From: Microbacterium sp. Au-Mic1
GTDB taxonomy: Bacteria; Actinomycetota; Actinomycetes; Actinomycetales; Microbacteriaceae
Assembly (NCBI RefSeq): GCF_021341785.1
Contig: NZ_JAJTTF010000002.1
Location: 248,001 to 312,000 of the forward strand
DNA length: 64,000 bases
Direction of reading: 5' to 3'
Shown here in pieces: positions 43,938 through 53,470 of the stretch. The notes beneath the pieces are model-generated. The model did not search any database, was not told the origin of the DNA, and saw nothing but the letters and a program-made list of their open reading frames with translations. Every line of letters starts with the position of its first letter. Position 1 is the stretch's first letter. A program made the position numbers and the translations under genes.

Positions 43938-44711
43938 ATGGCATACATCAAGTCCGCCGCCCTCGAGGACAAGGGCTTCGTCGTCCTCGACAGCTACAAC
44001 CAGGAGCTCGACCCCAAGGAGTGGCTCGACATCGAGTACAACGACTGGAAGTCCTCCGGCGACACCCGCTTCGCCCCGCTCGCGTCCGCCAAGGGCGAGA
44101 TCGAGTGCAACGGCTTCTGGAACCACGTGCCCCCGCGCACGGACAAGGACGGCGTCTGGATCGACGAGCAGACCGCCAAGGCCCCGAACCTCACCCGCCG
44201 CGCGCAGGAGCCGGGCGCGAACGTCGGGCGCTGCCGTGTCATCGAGCTGCAGCCCACGCCCTACGGCGAATGCCTCTACAACCTGCACCAGGACGACAAC
44301 AACCGCCTCAACCCGGACGGCACCGGCTGGGTCGTCCGCGGCTTCTTCAACCTCACCGACGACAAGGACAGCTACTTCGTCCTCCGCGAGAACCGCACCG
44401 ACCCGAGCGTCGAGTACCGGATCGCCCTCCCGGCGGGCGCGCAGCTGATCGTCGACACCCAGCGTCTGTGGCACGCGGCCACCCACAACGGCACCGAGCC
44501 GCGCTACTGCCTGATCACCTCGTGGACCTCGGGCCCCGAGCTCGATGCGTACATCGAGAAGTACAACGGCACCCAGGACGTGGAGAACTACGCCGTCGAC
44601 CAGGCGATCCTGGACGCCGGCTACGAGGAGCAGGCGCGCCGTGACGCCGCCCGCGCCGCGTACTACGCCGCCAAGGGCCAGCAGGAGAAGATCGCGATGA
44701 GCGAGGCCTGA
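43938..44711 (+). CDS. Putative Fe(II)/2-oxoglutarate-dependent oxygenase, strongly codon-biased
   Basis: 257 residues. I do not recognise a named family, but the residues fit a double-stranded beta-helix oxygenase: His117-x-Asp119 in LYNLHQDDNNRL, then RLWHAATHNG (His179) and RYCLITSW (Arg189). An HxD...H...R (the last two 10 apart) is the usual iron/2-oxoglutarate set. Substrate unknown. Codons are almost all the preferred C/G-ending ones, in long runs, suggesting high expression. AAAGGA is 12 nt before ATG 43938; an in-frame ATG at 43917 is also possible. A terminator follows. Neighbours are the DUF262 nuclease (divergent) and DUF3145. Confidence 0.7.
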   Translation: MAYIKSAALEDKGFVVLDSYNQELDPKEWLDIEYNDWKSSGDTRFAPLASAKGEIECNGFWNHVPPRTDKDGVWIDEQTAKAPNLTRRAQEPGANVGRCRVIELQPTPYGECLYNLHQDDNNRLNPDGTGWVVRGFFNLTDDKDSYFVLRENRTDPSVEYRIALPAGAQLIVDTQRLWHAATHNGTEPRYCLITSWTSGPELDAYIEKYNGTQDVENYAVDQAILDAGYEEQARRDAARAAYYAAKGQQEKIAMSEA

Positions 44712-44728
44712 GCCTCCTCGTCCTATAG

Positions 44729-44760
44729 ACGGTCCCCGGCGCTTCGGCGCCGGGGACCGT
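44729..44760 (+). terminator. Strong rho-independent terminator
   Basis: A 14-bp GC-rich stem (44729-44742 with 44747-44760) with a TTCG tetraloop and a T-rich tail, just after the oxygenase stop. The best-formed terminator in the window. Confidence 0.92.
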
Positions 44761-44899
44761 TTCCGTTTCGCAATGAGTTACACAGTTGTGATTTCGCTGA
44801 GGATCGGTGAGAATGGGCGCATAACCGCATAACCGCATACCCGCCATGCTTCGCGGACCAGGTCGTAGGGGAAGACGCACCTGATGAAACGGAGAGACC

Positions 44900-45403
44900 A
44901 TGGCGACAGCACAAGCACGCGGAGTGGTGTACATCCACTCCGCACCGCGCGCGCTCTGCCCGCACCTCGAATGGGCGGTCGGACGCGCTATCGGGCGCGC
45001 CGTCAACTTCGAGTGGTCGGAGCAGCCCGTCCTCGACGGCGCCCGCCGTGCGGAGTTCTACTGGGACGGTCCCGTCGGCACCGGGGCCGCTCTCGCGACC
45101 GCGATCCGCGGCTGGGAGCACCTGCGGTTCGAGGTGACCGAGGATCCCACTCCGCGCAGCGACGGCGGCCGCTGGTTGCACACGCCCGACCTCGGGGTGC
45201 ATTACGCACAGACCGACGCGGCAGGCAACATCGTCGTCGGAGAGGATCGGATCCGCTACGCGATGGAGATCGCCGCGGGCAGCCCGATCGAGCTGCAGCG
45301 CGAGCTCGACGTCGCGCTCGGCTCGGCATGGGATGAGGAGCTGGAGCCGTTCCGGCACGCGAGCGACGATGCCCGCGTGGTCTGGCTCCACAAAGTCGGA
45401 TAG
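44900..45403 (+). CDS. DUF3145 family protein
   Basis: 167 residues. MATAQARGVVYIHSAPRALCPHLEWAVGRAIGRAVNFEWSEQPVLDGARRAEFYWDG is the N-terminus of the actinobacterial DUF3145 family. No function is known, but linkage to fabF-type genes, as here (convergent with fabF), recurs in actinobacteria as far as I know. Its stop lies inside a 24-bp tandem repeat. The ATG at 44900 follows a GAGAGAC-like sequence. Confidence 0.85.
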   Translation: MATAQARGVVYIHSAPRALCPHLEWAVGRAIGRAVNFEWSEQPVLDGARRAEFYWDGPVGTGAALATAIRGWEHLRFEVTEDPTPRSDGGRWLHTPDLGVHYAQTDAAGNIVVGEDRIRYAMEIAAGSPIELQRELDVALGSAWDEELEPFRHASDDARVVWLHKVG

Positions 45404-45442
45404 CCGCTGCGCTGGCGGGTCGGATAGCCGCTGCGCAGGTGG
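45395..45442. repeat. 24-bp imperfect tandem duplication across the DUF3145 stop
   Basis: Two copies of a unit beginning GTCGGATAGCCGCTGCGC (45395-45418 and 45419-45442), 22 of 24 identical. The first copy contains the TAG stop at 45401-45403. If it expands, it would not alter the protein. Confidence 0.85.
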
Positions 45443-45454
45443 ATCGAGAGGACT

Positions 45455-45487
45455 CGTGTGATCCGGTCCGACGGGTCGGATCACACG
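45455..45487 (+). terminator. Hairpin after DUF3145
   Basis: An 11-bp inverted repeat (45455-45465 with 45477-45487) with an 11-nt loop that can itself pair. Confidence 0.7.
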
Positions 45488-45609
45488 AAGGGACGGGGAT
45501 CGGAGGAGGCGCGATTATCGGGGGTCGGAGAGCAAAGACCCGGAACCCGAGAAAGCGTATCCCCGGTCCTGGGCCGGAGAGACAACAGAACAGCACAACC
45601 GAAGAGAAC

Positions 45610-45657
45610 GAGAATCGCCCCGACCGCTTCGAAGAGGAAGCGACCGGGGCGATTCTC
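45610..45657 (-). terminator. Terminator after fabF
   Basis: An inverted repeat of 21 + 21 nt with two mismatches (45610-45630 with 45637-45657), immediately downstream of the fabF stop on the minus strand. It ends the fatty-acid operon. Confidence 0.8.
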
Positions 45658-45667
45658 GTCGGGCGGG

Positions 45668-46909
45668 TCAGCCGTCGTAGGAGCGGAACGCGACAACCGC
45701 GTTGTGCCCGCCGAAGCCGAACGAGTTGCTGATCGCGAGCTGCGGGCCGTCGCCGAGGGGCTGCGGCTCACCGGAGAGCTTGAACGGCACCGCCGGATCC
45801 GGCTCGGTCATGTTGATCGTCGGCGGAGCGACGCGGTCTCGCAGCGCGAGGATCGTGAAGACGGCCTCGAGCGCGCCGGTGCCGCCGAGCAGGTGACCGG
45901 TGGACGCCTTGGTCGCCGAGACCGGGATCTCGTCGATCCGGTCGCCGAAGACGCGCTTCAGCGCGCCGTACTCGTTCGGGTCGCCGACGGGCGTGGACGT
46001 GGCGTGCGCGTTGATGTGCGTGACCTCGTCGGGGGTCGCGCCGGCCTGCGCCAGCGCCTGCTCCACAGCGCGGGCCGCACCGTGGCCCTCGGGGTCGTTG
46101 CCGGTGATGTGGTACGAGTCTGCCGAGACGCCGCCGCCGACCACGTAGGCGTAGATCTTGGCGCCGCGCGCCTTGGCGTGCTCCTCGGTCTCCATGACCA
46201 GAGCAGCGCCGCCCTCGCCCATGACGAAGCCGTCACGGTCGATCGCGCCGGGGCGCGAGGCGTGCTCGGGGTCGTCGTTGCGGCGTGACAGCGCCTGAGC
46301 TGACGCGAAGGACGCCATGGTGATCGGGTGGATCGCGGACTCCGCGCCACCGGCGATGATGACGTCGGCGAGGTCGTCCTGCAGATGCTGGTACGCGTTC
46401 GCGATCGACTCGGTGCTCGAGGCGCAGGCGCTCACGACGGTGCGCGCGAAGGCCTTCGCACCGAAGTGCAGCGACAGGTTCCCGGCACCCGCGTTGGGCA
46501 TGAGCATCGGCACGGTGAGCGGCATCACACGGCGCGGGCCCTTCTCCCGCAGCGTGTCCCAGGCATCCAGCAGCGTCCACAGGCCGCCGATGCCGGTGGC
46601 CCAGTCGATGCCGAGGCGCTCCGGGGCGATGTCGGGGGCTCCCGCATCGGCCCAGGCCTCTCGTGCGGCGATCATGCCGAACTGCACGGAAGGGTCCAGG
46701 CGCTTGGCCTCGTGCCGGGGAAGGACCTCCTCCGGGCGGACGGACGCCTCTGCGGCGAACGTCACCGGGATCTGGTAGGTCTCGATCCAGTCGTGCGTGA
46801 GGGTGTGCGTGCCGGAGACGCCGGCGAGCAGGTTCGCCCAGTTCTCCGGGGCGGTGCCGCCGAGGGCGGACGTGGCACCGATGCCGGTGACGACGATGCG
46901 CTTGGTCAT
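45668..46909 (-). CDS. fabF: 3-oxoacyl-[ACP] synthase II
   Basis: 413 residues. The Cys-His-His triad is visible: VVSACASSTESIANAYQ (Cys), NAHATSTPVGD (His) and KASTGHLLGGTGA (His). GFGGHNAVVAF closes the fold. It elongates acyl-ACP with malonyl-ACP, the last gene of the leftward fab operon. GAAGGA lies about 8 nt before the ATG at 46909. The 121-nt gap from acpP contains no strong hairpin, so it is probably co-transcribed. Confidence 0.97.
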   Translation of the reverse strand: MTKRIVVTGIGATSALGGTAPENWANLLAGVSGTHTLTHDWIETYQIPVTFAAEASVRPEEVLPRHEAKRLDPSVQFGMIAAREAWADAGAPDIAPERLGIDWATGIGGLWTLLDAWDTLREKGPRRVMPLTVPMLMPNAGAGNLSLHFGAKAFARTVVSACASSTESIANAYQHLQDDLADVIIAGGAESAIHPITMASFASAQALSRRNDDPEHASRPGAIDRDGFVMGEGGAALVMETEEHAKARGAKIYAYVVGGGVSADSYHITGNDPEGHGAARAVEQALAQAGATPDEVTHINAHATSTPVGDPNEYGALKRVFGDRIDEIPVSATKASTGHLLGGTGALEAVFTILALRDRVAPPTINMTEPDPAVPFKLSGEPQPLGDGPQLAISNSFGFGGHNAVVAFRSYDG

Positions 46910-47030
46910 GCGTATTCCTTCTCAGGGAGCGGGTGGGTGCTCGGGCCCTTCGATGAGCTCAGGGTCCGGTGAGGGGCGGAAGAGGAGGATGCCACGCCCC
47001 GCTGGAACGCGGGGGTGGCATCCGCGGGTG

Positions 47031-47279
47031 TCACTCCTGGCCGGCGACGATGAAGCTCACGGCGTCACCGACGGTCTTGAGGTTCTTGACCTCGTCGTCG
47101 GGGATGGTGACACCGAACTTCTCCTCGGCGTTGACGACGATCGTCATCATGGAGATCGAGTCGATGTCCAGGTCGTCGGTGAAGGACTTCTCCAGAGCGA
47201 CCTCCGAGGCGTCGATGCCGGTCTCGTCGGTGATGAGCTCTGCAAGGCCAGCGAGGACCTCGTCGTTGCTGAAGGCCAT
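47031..47279 (-). CDS. acpP: Acyl carrier protein
   Basis: 82 residues, acidic. The 4'-phosphopantetheine Ser41 is in DDLDIDSISMMTIV, a variant of the usual DSL in which Leu is replaced by Ile. VNAEEKFGVTIPDDEVKNLKTVGDAVSFI follows, the conserved helix III region. It carries the growing fatty acyl chain. ATG 47279 is preceded by AAAGAGGAAAT. The frame starts further upstream only in antisense of fabH. Confidence 0.97.
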   Translation of the reverse strand: MAFSNDEVLAGLAELITDETGIDASEVALEKSFTDDLDIDSISMMTIVVNAEEKFGVTIPDDEVKNLKTVGDAVSFIVAGQE

Positions 47280-47341
47280 GATTTCCTCTTTCTTTGGGAT
47301 GGTTGGAACCGGTGAACAGTCTAGGAGTCGGCGGCGCCCGG

Positions 47342-48340
47342 TCAGGGGAGCACGACGACCTGCGCGCCGAACACCAGGCCGGCGCCGAAGCCGATCTGCA
47401 GGGCGAGGCCGCCGCTGAGCTCGGGGTGCTCCGCCAGCAGGCGGTGCGTGGCGAGCGGAATGGACGCGGCCGACGTGTTGCCGGTGGTCTCGATGTCGCG
47501 CGCGATCACGGTCGACTCGGGCAGCTTCAGCTGCTTGGCGAACTCGTCGACGATGCGCATGTTCGCCTGGTGGGGGATGAACGCGGCCAGATCCGATGCC
47601 TCGACACCGGCCTGCTGGAGCGCCTGCTTGGCGACCTTGGCCATCTCCCAGACGGCCCAGCGGAACACGGTCGGGCCCTCCTGGCGCAGGGTCGGCCAGG
47701 GCGCCTGCCCGTCGCGGAACTCCGTGAGGGTGTGGTTCATGCCGACCGCATCGGCCTTCGAGCCGTCGGAGCCCCACACCGTGGCCGAGATCCCCGGGGT
47801 GTCGCTCGGGCCGATCACGACCGCGCCGGCGCCGTCGCCGAGCAGGAACGAGATGCTCCGATCGGTGGGGTCGACGATGTCGGAGAGCTTCTCGGCGCCG
47901 ATGACGAGCGCGTGCTTCGCGGCTCCGGCGCGGATCAGCGCATCCGCCTGGGCGACCGCATAGGCATAGCCGGCGCAGGCCGCGTTGATGTCATAGGCCG
48001 CCGCGGGGTTCGCGCCCACCCGGTCCGCCACGATCGCCGAGACGGACGGAGTCTGCTTCGGATTGCTGATGGTCGCGACGATGACCACGTCGATGTCGGA
48101 GGGAGCCACGCCGGACTTCTCGATGGCCTCGGTCGCCGCGGCGGTCGACAGGTCGATCGCATCCGTCTCCGGCACCGCGCGGGTGCGCGTGATGATGCCG
48201 GTACGCTGGCGGATCCATTCGTCGCTCGAGTCGATCGGACCGACGAGGTCGTCGTTCGGCACCGCGTTCTCACCGCGAGCCGCGCCCACGGAGTAGATGC
48301 GGGTGTAGGCGGGGCCCGTGGCCTGCTTGAGCGTGATCAT
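47342..48340 (-). CDS. fabH: 3-oxoacyl-[ACP] synthase III
   Basis: 332 residues. Condenses acetyl- or branched acyl-CoA with malonyl-ACP to start synthesis. Catalytic Cys in DINAACAGYAYAV, His in FIPHQANMRIVDEF and Asn in TTGNTSAASIPLA. SSDEWIRQRTGI is the N-terminal signature. The ATG (48340) overlaps the fabD stop (ATGA). Confidence 0.97.
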   Translation of the reverse strand: MITLKQATGPAYTRIYSVGAARGENAVPNDDLVGPIDSSDEWIRQRTGIITRTRAVPETDAIDLSTAAATEAIEKSGVAPSDIDVVIVATISNPKQTPSVSAIVADRVGANPAAAYDINAACAGYAYAVAQADALIRAGAAKHALVIGAEKLSDIVDPTDRSISFLLGDGAGAVVIGPSDTPGISATVWGSDGSKADAVGMNHTLTEFRDGQAPWPTLRQEGPTVFRWAVWEMAKVAKQALQQAGVEASDLAAFIPHQANMRIVDEFAKQLKLPESTVIARDIETTGNTSAASIPLATHRLLAEHPELSGGLALQIGFGAGLVFGAQVVVLP

Positions 48341-49272
48341 GCTGCTTCTCCGTTGTCGTCGGTGCCGTTCAGCAGCGCGACCGCCGCGTCGAGGTCTTCC
48401 GGGGTCTTCACGGCGACCGCGGGGACGCCGCGCAACCCGCGCTTCGCGAGACCGGTGAGGGCACCGGCCGGGGCGAGCTCGATGAGGCCGGTGATGCCGT
48501 TGTCGGCGAAGGAGGCCATGCACAGGTCCCAGCGCACGGGAGAGGAGACCTGAGTGACGAGGTTCTCGAGGGCGGTCGTGCCCTCCGTGAGGGCGGATCC
48601 GTCCTTGTTGGTCCAGAGCGTCACGGCGGGGTGCGCAGCGTCGACACCGGCGACCGCGTCGCGCAGTGTGTCGACGGCCGAGGCCATGTAGTGCGTGTGG
48701 AAGGCTCCGGCGACCTGCAGCGCGATCACGCGGGAGCCGCGCACGGGCGCCTCGGCCAGCGCCGCGAGGGCGGGCAGGGCACCTGCGGCGACGATCTGCC
48801 CGCCGCCGTTGTAGTTGGCGGGGGTGAGGTCCAGGTCGGAGAGGAGTGCGAGCACCGCTTCCTCGTCGCCGCCGAGGACCGCGCTCATGCCGGTCGGGGT
48901 GCGAGCAGCGGCATCGGCCATCGCACGGCCGCGGATGCCGACGAGGCGCAACGCGGTCTCGGCGGGAATGACCCCGGCGTCCGCGACGGCGGCGAACTCG
49001 CCGACCGAGTGGCCTGCGATCCCGTCCGGGCCTCGGCCCGCACGCTCGCGCAGGGCCTTCGCGGCCACGAGCGAGGCGGCGACGATCAGGGGCTGTGCGA
49101 TGCGGGTGTCGCGGATCGTGTCGGCGTCGGACACCGTGCCGTGCTGGATCAGGTCGACCTCTGCGGCCTCCGAGTACGCGGCGAGGTCGTCGGCGACACC
49201 GTCGAGCTCGAGCCAGGGGGAGAGGAAACCAGGGGTCTGGGAGCCCTGTCCAGGGCATGCGAAGACGATCAC
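48337..49272 (-). CDS. fabD: Malonyl-CoA:ACP transacylase
   Basis: 311 residues. IVFACPGQGSQTPGFLSPW is the N-terminal motif, GIAGHSVGEFAAVADAG carries the catalytic Ser, and QVAGAFHTHYM the His. It loads malonyl onto ACP. I take the GTG at 49272: a CAGACT box ends exactly 6 nt upstream, suggesting a leaderless promoter of its own between fasR and fabD. The frame is open to 49494, but those residues are antisense-like. Confidence 0.95.
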   Translation of the reverse strand: MIVFACPGQGSQTPGFLSPWLELDGVADDLAAYSEAAEVDLIQHGTVSDADTIRDTRIAQPLIVAASLVAAKALRERAGRGPDGIAGHSVGEFAAVADAGVIPAETALRLVGIRGRAMADAAARTPTGMSAVLGGDEEAVLALLSDLDLTPANYNGGGQIVAAGALPALAALAEAPVRGSRVIALQVAGAFHTHYMASAVDTLRDAVAGVDAAHPAVTLWTNKDGSALTEGTTALENLVTQVSSPVRWDLCMASFADNGITGLIELAPAGALTGLAKRGLRGVPAVAVKTPEDLDAAVALLNGTDDNGEAA

Positions 49273-49384
49273 GTTCCCAGTCTGCCAACGATCAGCTGGA
49301 TTCGGTGGCTCAACCCTCACAAGAATCCGCAGATCGGTTATCCGTGTCGTACAAGGCGCGCTCCACGGCGCTCGATCTGGCGGG

Positions 49385-50611
49385 TCACCGCGGGCGACGG
49401 GGACGCAGGCCGCGACGAACCGGATCCGCGGTGCCGATCGTGCCGAGCACGAGCGCCGTCTGCAGGATGAACGCCTCGCGCGGTCCCGTGGCATCCCAGC
49501 CGATGACCTCGCTGATCCGCTTCAGGCGGTAGCGCACGGTGTTCGGATGAACGAACAGCTCGCGAGCGGTCGCCTCGAGCGACCGGCCGTTGTCGAGATA
49601 GCTCCACAGGGTCGTCACGAGGTCGGTGGAGTGGTCGTGCAGCGGGCGGAACACGCGCTCGATGAGCGTCTGCTTGGCCAGGGGGTCTCCGGCGATCGCC
49701 CGCTCCGGCAGCAGCTCGTCCGCGTCCACGGGCCGTGGCGCGCCGCGCCAGGCACGGGCCACGGCGAATCCGGCCAGCGCGGCACGGGCGCTCTGGCCCG
49801 CGTCCACGAGCGCGGCGACCGCGGGACCGACCACCACGTGCCCCGGCCCGAAGGACGGTTCGAACGTGCGCGCGATCTCGGCGAAGGAGAACTCCTCGGG
49901 CTCGACGCCGTCGGCTCCGTCGTCACCGGTGGCAGGCTTGGCGCGCCCGACCACGAGCACGAGTCGCGACCCCTGCACGCCGATCAGCACGTCGACGGCC
50001 AGCTTGCGGGCGGTGCGGCGCACCTGATCCACGTCGAACTGCGGCGGCGTGGTGCCCACGATCACGCAGACCTCGCCGTGGCCGTGCCAGCCCAGGGCCG
50101 CGATGCGGCTCGGCAGCTCCTCGTCGGCTTCACCCGTGAGGATCGAATCCACGACGAGCGCCTCCAGGCGGGCGTCCCACAGGCCGCGGGCCTCGGCGGC
50201 GCGCGCGTACACGTCAGCGGCCGCGAACGCCACGTCGCGGGAGTACAACAGGATCGCGTCGCGCAGATGCTGACCGTTGCCGGCCACGCGTTCCTCGGTC
50301 ACCTCGACCGTGACCCGGATGAGCTGCAGCGTCTGCTGCAGGCTCACGCTGCGCAGCAGCTCACGCGGTGCCGCGGCGAAGATGTCCGCGGCGATCCAGG
50401 GGGTCGACGTGGGGTCGTCGTACCACTGGATGAACGAGGTGATGCCCGCCTGGGCCACCAGCCCGACGGCGGAGCGTCGGGCCGGTGGCATCTCGGCGTA
50501 CCACGGCAGTGAGTCCTCGAGACGCTGCAGGGTCGCCGTGGCGAGATCCCCGGAGATGCGGCGCAGCCACGCCAGCGTCTCCTCCTTGGTCATCTCGGGA
50601 GGTCTGCTCAT
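49385..50611 (-). CDS. fasR: PucR-type regulator of fatty acid synthesis (FasR-like)
   Basis: About 408 residues. The C-terminal helix-turn-helix of PucR family proteins is RSLEATARELFVHPNTVRYRLKRISEVIGWD (near 360-390). The N-terminal ~330 residues are the GGDEF-like/sensor region of this family. In Streptomyces a homologue at the same position (between aceE and fabD) activates the fab genes; the same role is inferred here. Start chosen is the ATG at 50611; an ATG at 50593 is also possible. It lies 13 nt after aceE. Confidence 0.88.
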   Translation of the reverse strand: MSRPPEMTKEETLAWLRRISGDLATATLQRLEDSLPWYAEMPPARRSAVGLVAQAGITSFIQWYDDPTSTPWIAADIFAAAPRELLRSVSLQQTLQLIRVTVEVTEERVAGNGQHLRDAILLYSRDVAFAAADVYARAAEARGLWDARLEALVVDSILTGEADEELPSRIAALGWHGHGEVCVIVGTTPPQFDVDQVRRTARKLAVDVLIGVQGSRLVLVVGRAKPATGDDGADGVEPEEFSFAEIARTFEPSFGPGHVVVGPAVAALVDAGQSARAALAGFAVARAWRGAPRPVDADELLPERAIAGDPLAKQTLIERVFRPLHDHSTDLVTTLWSYLDNGRSLEATARELFVHPNTVRYRLKRISEVIGWDATGPREAFILQTALVLGTIGTADPVRRGLRPRRPR

Positions 50612-50624
50612 CGTGCTGCGCGGG

Positions 50625-53348
50625 TCAGCTCTCGCCACCGGCGTTGCCGCTGGTGCCGGCGTTCACGTTGTACAGGTCGTACTTCGTGATCGCCTGAGCG
50701 ACGACGGAGCGGTCGATGCGACCCTCGTCGGCCAGCGCCTGGAGGGCGCGGACGACCATGGACGGCCCGTCGATCTTGAAGAAGCGGCGAGCCGCGGCGC
50801 GGGTGTCGGCGAACCCGAACCCGTCGGCGCCGAGCGTGTAGTACGCGCCGGGAACCCACTGCCGGATCTGGTCCTGGACCGCGTGCATGTAGTCGCTCGT
50901 CGCGATGAACGGGCCCTGCGCATCCTTCAGCTTCTCGGTCAGGTAAGCCGTCTGCGGCTCCTGCTCCGGGTGCAGGAAGTTGTGCTCGTCGGCCGCGAGT
51001 CCGTCGCGGCGCAGCTCGGTCCACGAGGTGACCGACCACACGTCTGCGGACACGCCCCAGTCGGCGAGCAGCAGCTCCTGGGCCTCGATCGCCCACGGCA
51101 CGCCCACGCCCGATGCCAGCAGCTGCACGCGCTGACCCTCCCCGGATCCGACGGAGATGCGGTGCAGACCCTTCCGGATCCCCTCCGCGTCCACGTCCTC
51201 GGGCTCCGCCGGCATCCGCATCGGCTCGTTGTACACCGTGAGGTAGTACATGACGTCGGGGTTCGGGTGGGTGCCGCCGTACATCTGCTCGATGCCGGCC
51301 TGCACGATGTGCGAGACCTCGTAGCCGTACGCCGCGTCGTAGACGAGAGTGGCCGGGTTGGTCGAGGCGAGCAGCGGCGAGTGGCCGTCCGCGTGCTGGG
51401 TGCCCTCGCCGGTCAGCGTGGTGCGCCCCGCGGTGGCGCCGATGATGAAGCCGCGGCCCATCTGGTCGCCGGCGGCCCAGAACGCGTCACCCGTGCGCTG
51501 GTAGCCGAACATCGAGTAGAAGATGTAGATCGGGATCAGCGGCTCGCCGTGCGTGGAGTAGGCGGTCGAGGTCGCGGTGAACGCGGCGACGGCGCCGGCC
51601 TCGTTGATGCCGACGTGCATGATCTGGCCCTGCGGGCTCTCCTTGTACGCGAGGAGCAGCTCCCGGTCGACCGAGGTGTAGTTCTGGCCGTTGGGGTTGT
51701 AGATCTTCGCGGTCGGGAAGTACGCGTCCATGCCGAAGGTGCGCGCCTCGTCGGGGATGATCGGGACGATCCGCTCGCCGAAGCCCTTGACCCGCATGAG
51801 GTCCTTGACCATGCGCACGAAGGCCATGGTCGTGGCGACCTCCTGGTTGCCGGAGCCCTTCTTCGGCAGCGCGTAGTCCTTGTCCTGAGGCAGCTCGAGC
51901 CCCACGTGGGTGCTGCGCCGTTCGGGCAGGAACCCGCCGAGGTCGTGACGGCGGTCCAGCATGTACTGGATCGTCTCGTCGTTCTGCCCCGGGTGGTAGT
52001 ACGGGGGACGGTACGGGTCGGCCTCGAGCTGCGCATCCGTGATCGGGATGTGCATGGTGTCGCGGAACAGCTTGAGGTCGTCCAGCGTCATCTTCTTCAT
52101 CTGGTGGGTCGCGTTGCGGCCCTCGAAGTGCGGACCCAGGCCGTAGCCCTTGACAGTCTTGGCGAGGATGACGGTCGGCTGGCCCTTGTGCTCCATGGCC
52201 GCCTTGTAAGCGGCGTACACCTTGCGGTAGTCGTGGCCGCCACGGCGCAGGTGCCAGATGTCTTCGTCGGAGTAGTCCTTGACGAGAGCGAGCGCACGCT
52301 CGTCCCGCCCGAAGAAGTTCTCCCGCACGTAGGCGCCCGACTCCGCCTTGAAGGTCTGGAAGTCGCCGTCCGGCGTGACGTTCATGAGGTTGAGCAGAGC
52401 GCCGTCGGTGTCGCGGGCGAGCAGATCGTCCCACTCCCGACCCCAGACCACCTTGATGACGTTCCAGCCTGCACCGCGGAAGAAGCTCTCCAGCTCCTGG
52501 ACGATCTTGCCGTTGCCGCGCACCGGCCCGTCGAGGCGCTGCAGGTTGCAGTTGATGACGAAGGTGAGGTTGTCCAGGCCCTCGTTCGCCGCGACCTGGA
52601 GCTGACCTCGAGACTCGACCTCGTCCATCTCGCCGTCGCCGAGGAACGCCCACACGTGCGAGTCGTTCTGCTTGATGCCGCGGTTGGCGAGGTACTTGTT
52701 GGTCATCGCCTGGTAGATCGCGTTGATCGGGCCGAGGCCCATCGACACGGTCGGGAACTGCCAGAACTCCGGCATCATCCGCGGGTGCGGGTACGACGGC
52801 AGACCGTTCGGGGCGCCGGACTTCTCCTGGCGGAAGGCGTCGAGCTGCTGCTCGGTGATCCGGCCCTCGAGGAAGCCGCGGGCGTACGCGCCGGGGGAGG
52901 CGTGCCCCTGGTAGAAGATCTGGTCGCCACCGGACGGGTGGTCCTGGCCGCGGAAGAAGTGGTTGAAGCCGACCTCGTAGAGCGAGGCGGCCGAGGCGTA
53001 GGTGGAGATGTGCCCGCCGACGCCGATCCCGGGCCGCTGTGCGCGGTGCACCGTGACCGCGGCGTTCCAGCGGATCCAGTGACGATAGCGGCGCTCGAGC
53101 TCTTCATCTCCGGGGAAGTCCGGCTCGTTCTCCGGGGCGATCGTGTTGATGTAGTCCGTGGTCGGAACCATCGGCACGCCCAGGTGCAGGTCCTTCGAGC
53201 GCTTCAGCAGGCTGAGCATGATCTCGCGCCCGCGGCCGTGGCCCTTCGCGTCGACGAGTTCGTCGAGAGATTGCTGCCATTCGCTGGTCTCTTCGGGATC
53301 GCTGTCGAGCGGGCCCTGGGAGTACGGATCCTGGTCGTGAACAGTCAC
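50625..53348 (-). CDS. aceE: Pyruvate dehydrogenase E1 component (homodimeric)
   Basis: 907 residues, typical of the E. coli/Corynebacterium-type E1. Thiamine-diphosphate motif [14 protein letters not shown] to [41 protein letters not shown] near the N-terminus; and the second-half phrases [21 protein letters not shown] and GLHRISVG. It decarboxylates pyruvate and reductively acetylates E2. I start at the GTG at 53348, with AAAGG upstream; the frame reaches 53426. It supplies acetyl-CoA next to the fatty-acid genes. The window also encodes a second, alpha/beta-type E1. Confidence 0.96.
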   Translation of the reverse strand: MTVHDQDPYSQGPLDSDPEETSEWQQSLDELVDAKGHGRGREIMLSLLKRSKDLHLGVPMVPTTDYINTIAPENEPDFPGDEELERRYRHWIRWNAAVTVHRAQRPGIGVGGHISTYASAASLYEVGFNHFFRGQDHPSGGDQIFYQGHASPGAYARGFLEGRITEQQLDAFRQEKSGAPNGLPSYPHPRMMPEFWQFPTVSMGLGPINAIYQAMTNKYLANRGIKQNDSHVWAFLGDGEMDEVESRGQLQVAANEGLDNLTFVINCNLQRLDGPVRGNGKIVQELESFFRGAGWNVIKVVWGREWDDLLARDTDGALLNLMNVTPDGDFQTFKAESGAYVRENFFGRDERALALVKDYSDEDIWHLRRGGHDYRKVYAAYKAAMEHKGQPTVILAKTVKGYGLGPHFEGRNATHQMKKMTLDDLKLFRDTMHIPITDAQLEADPYRPPYYHPGQNDETIQYMLDRRHDLGGFLPERRSTHVGLELPQDKDYALPKKGSGNQEVATTMAFVRMVKDLMRVKGFGERIVPIIPDEARTFGMDAYFPTAKIYNPNGQNYTSVDRELLLAYKESPQGQIMHVGINEAGAVAAFTATSTAYSTHGEPLIPIYIFYSMFGYQRTGDAFWAAGDQMGRGFIIGATAGRTTLTGEGTQHADGHSPLLASTNPATLVYDAAYGYEVSHIVQAGIEQMYGGTHPNPDVMYYLTVYNEPMRMPAEPEDVDAEGIRKGLHRISVGSGEGQRVQLLASGVGVPWAIEAQELLLADWGVSADVWSVTSWTELRRDGLAADEHNFLHPEQEPQTAYLTEKLKDAQGPFIATSDYMHAVQDQIRQWVPGAYYTLGADGFGFADTRAAARRFFKIDGPSMVVRALQALADEGRIDRSVVAQAITKYDLYNVNAGTSGNAGGES

Positions 53349-53470
53349 AGGAGGCCTTTCGTCTGTCTGGCAGGTCGTGCCAACGAAATCGGGATGCGGC
53401 GCCGGGGAGGCTTGTCGACTCCGCACAAAGGCGCGCGGATCTCAGCCTATCCCTCCTGGCGGCCGGCCGG

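Noticed and set aside
45395..45442. Direct repeat considered as a CRISPR seed
   Set aside because: Only two adjacent copies with no spacers or cas genes.
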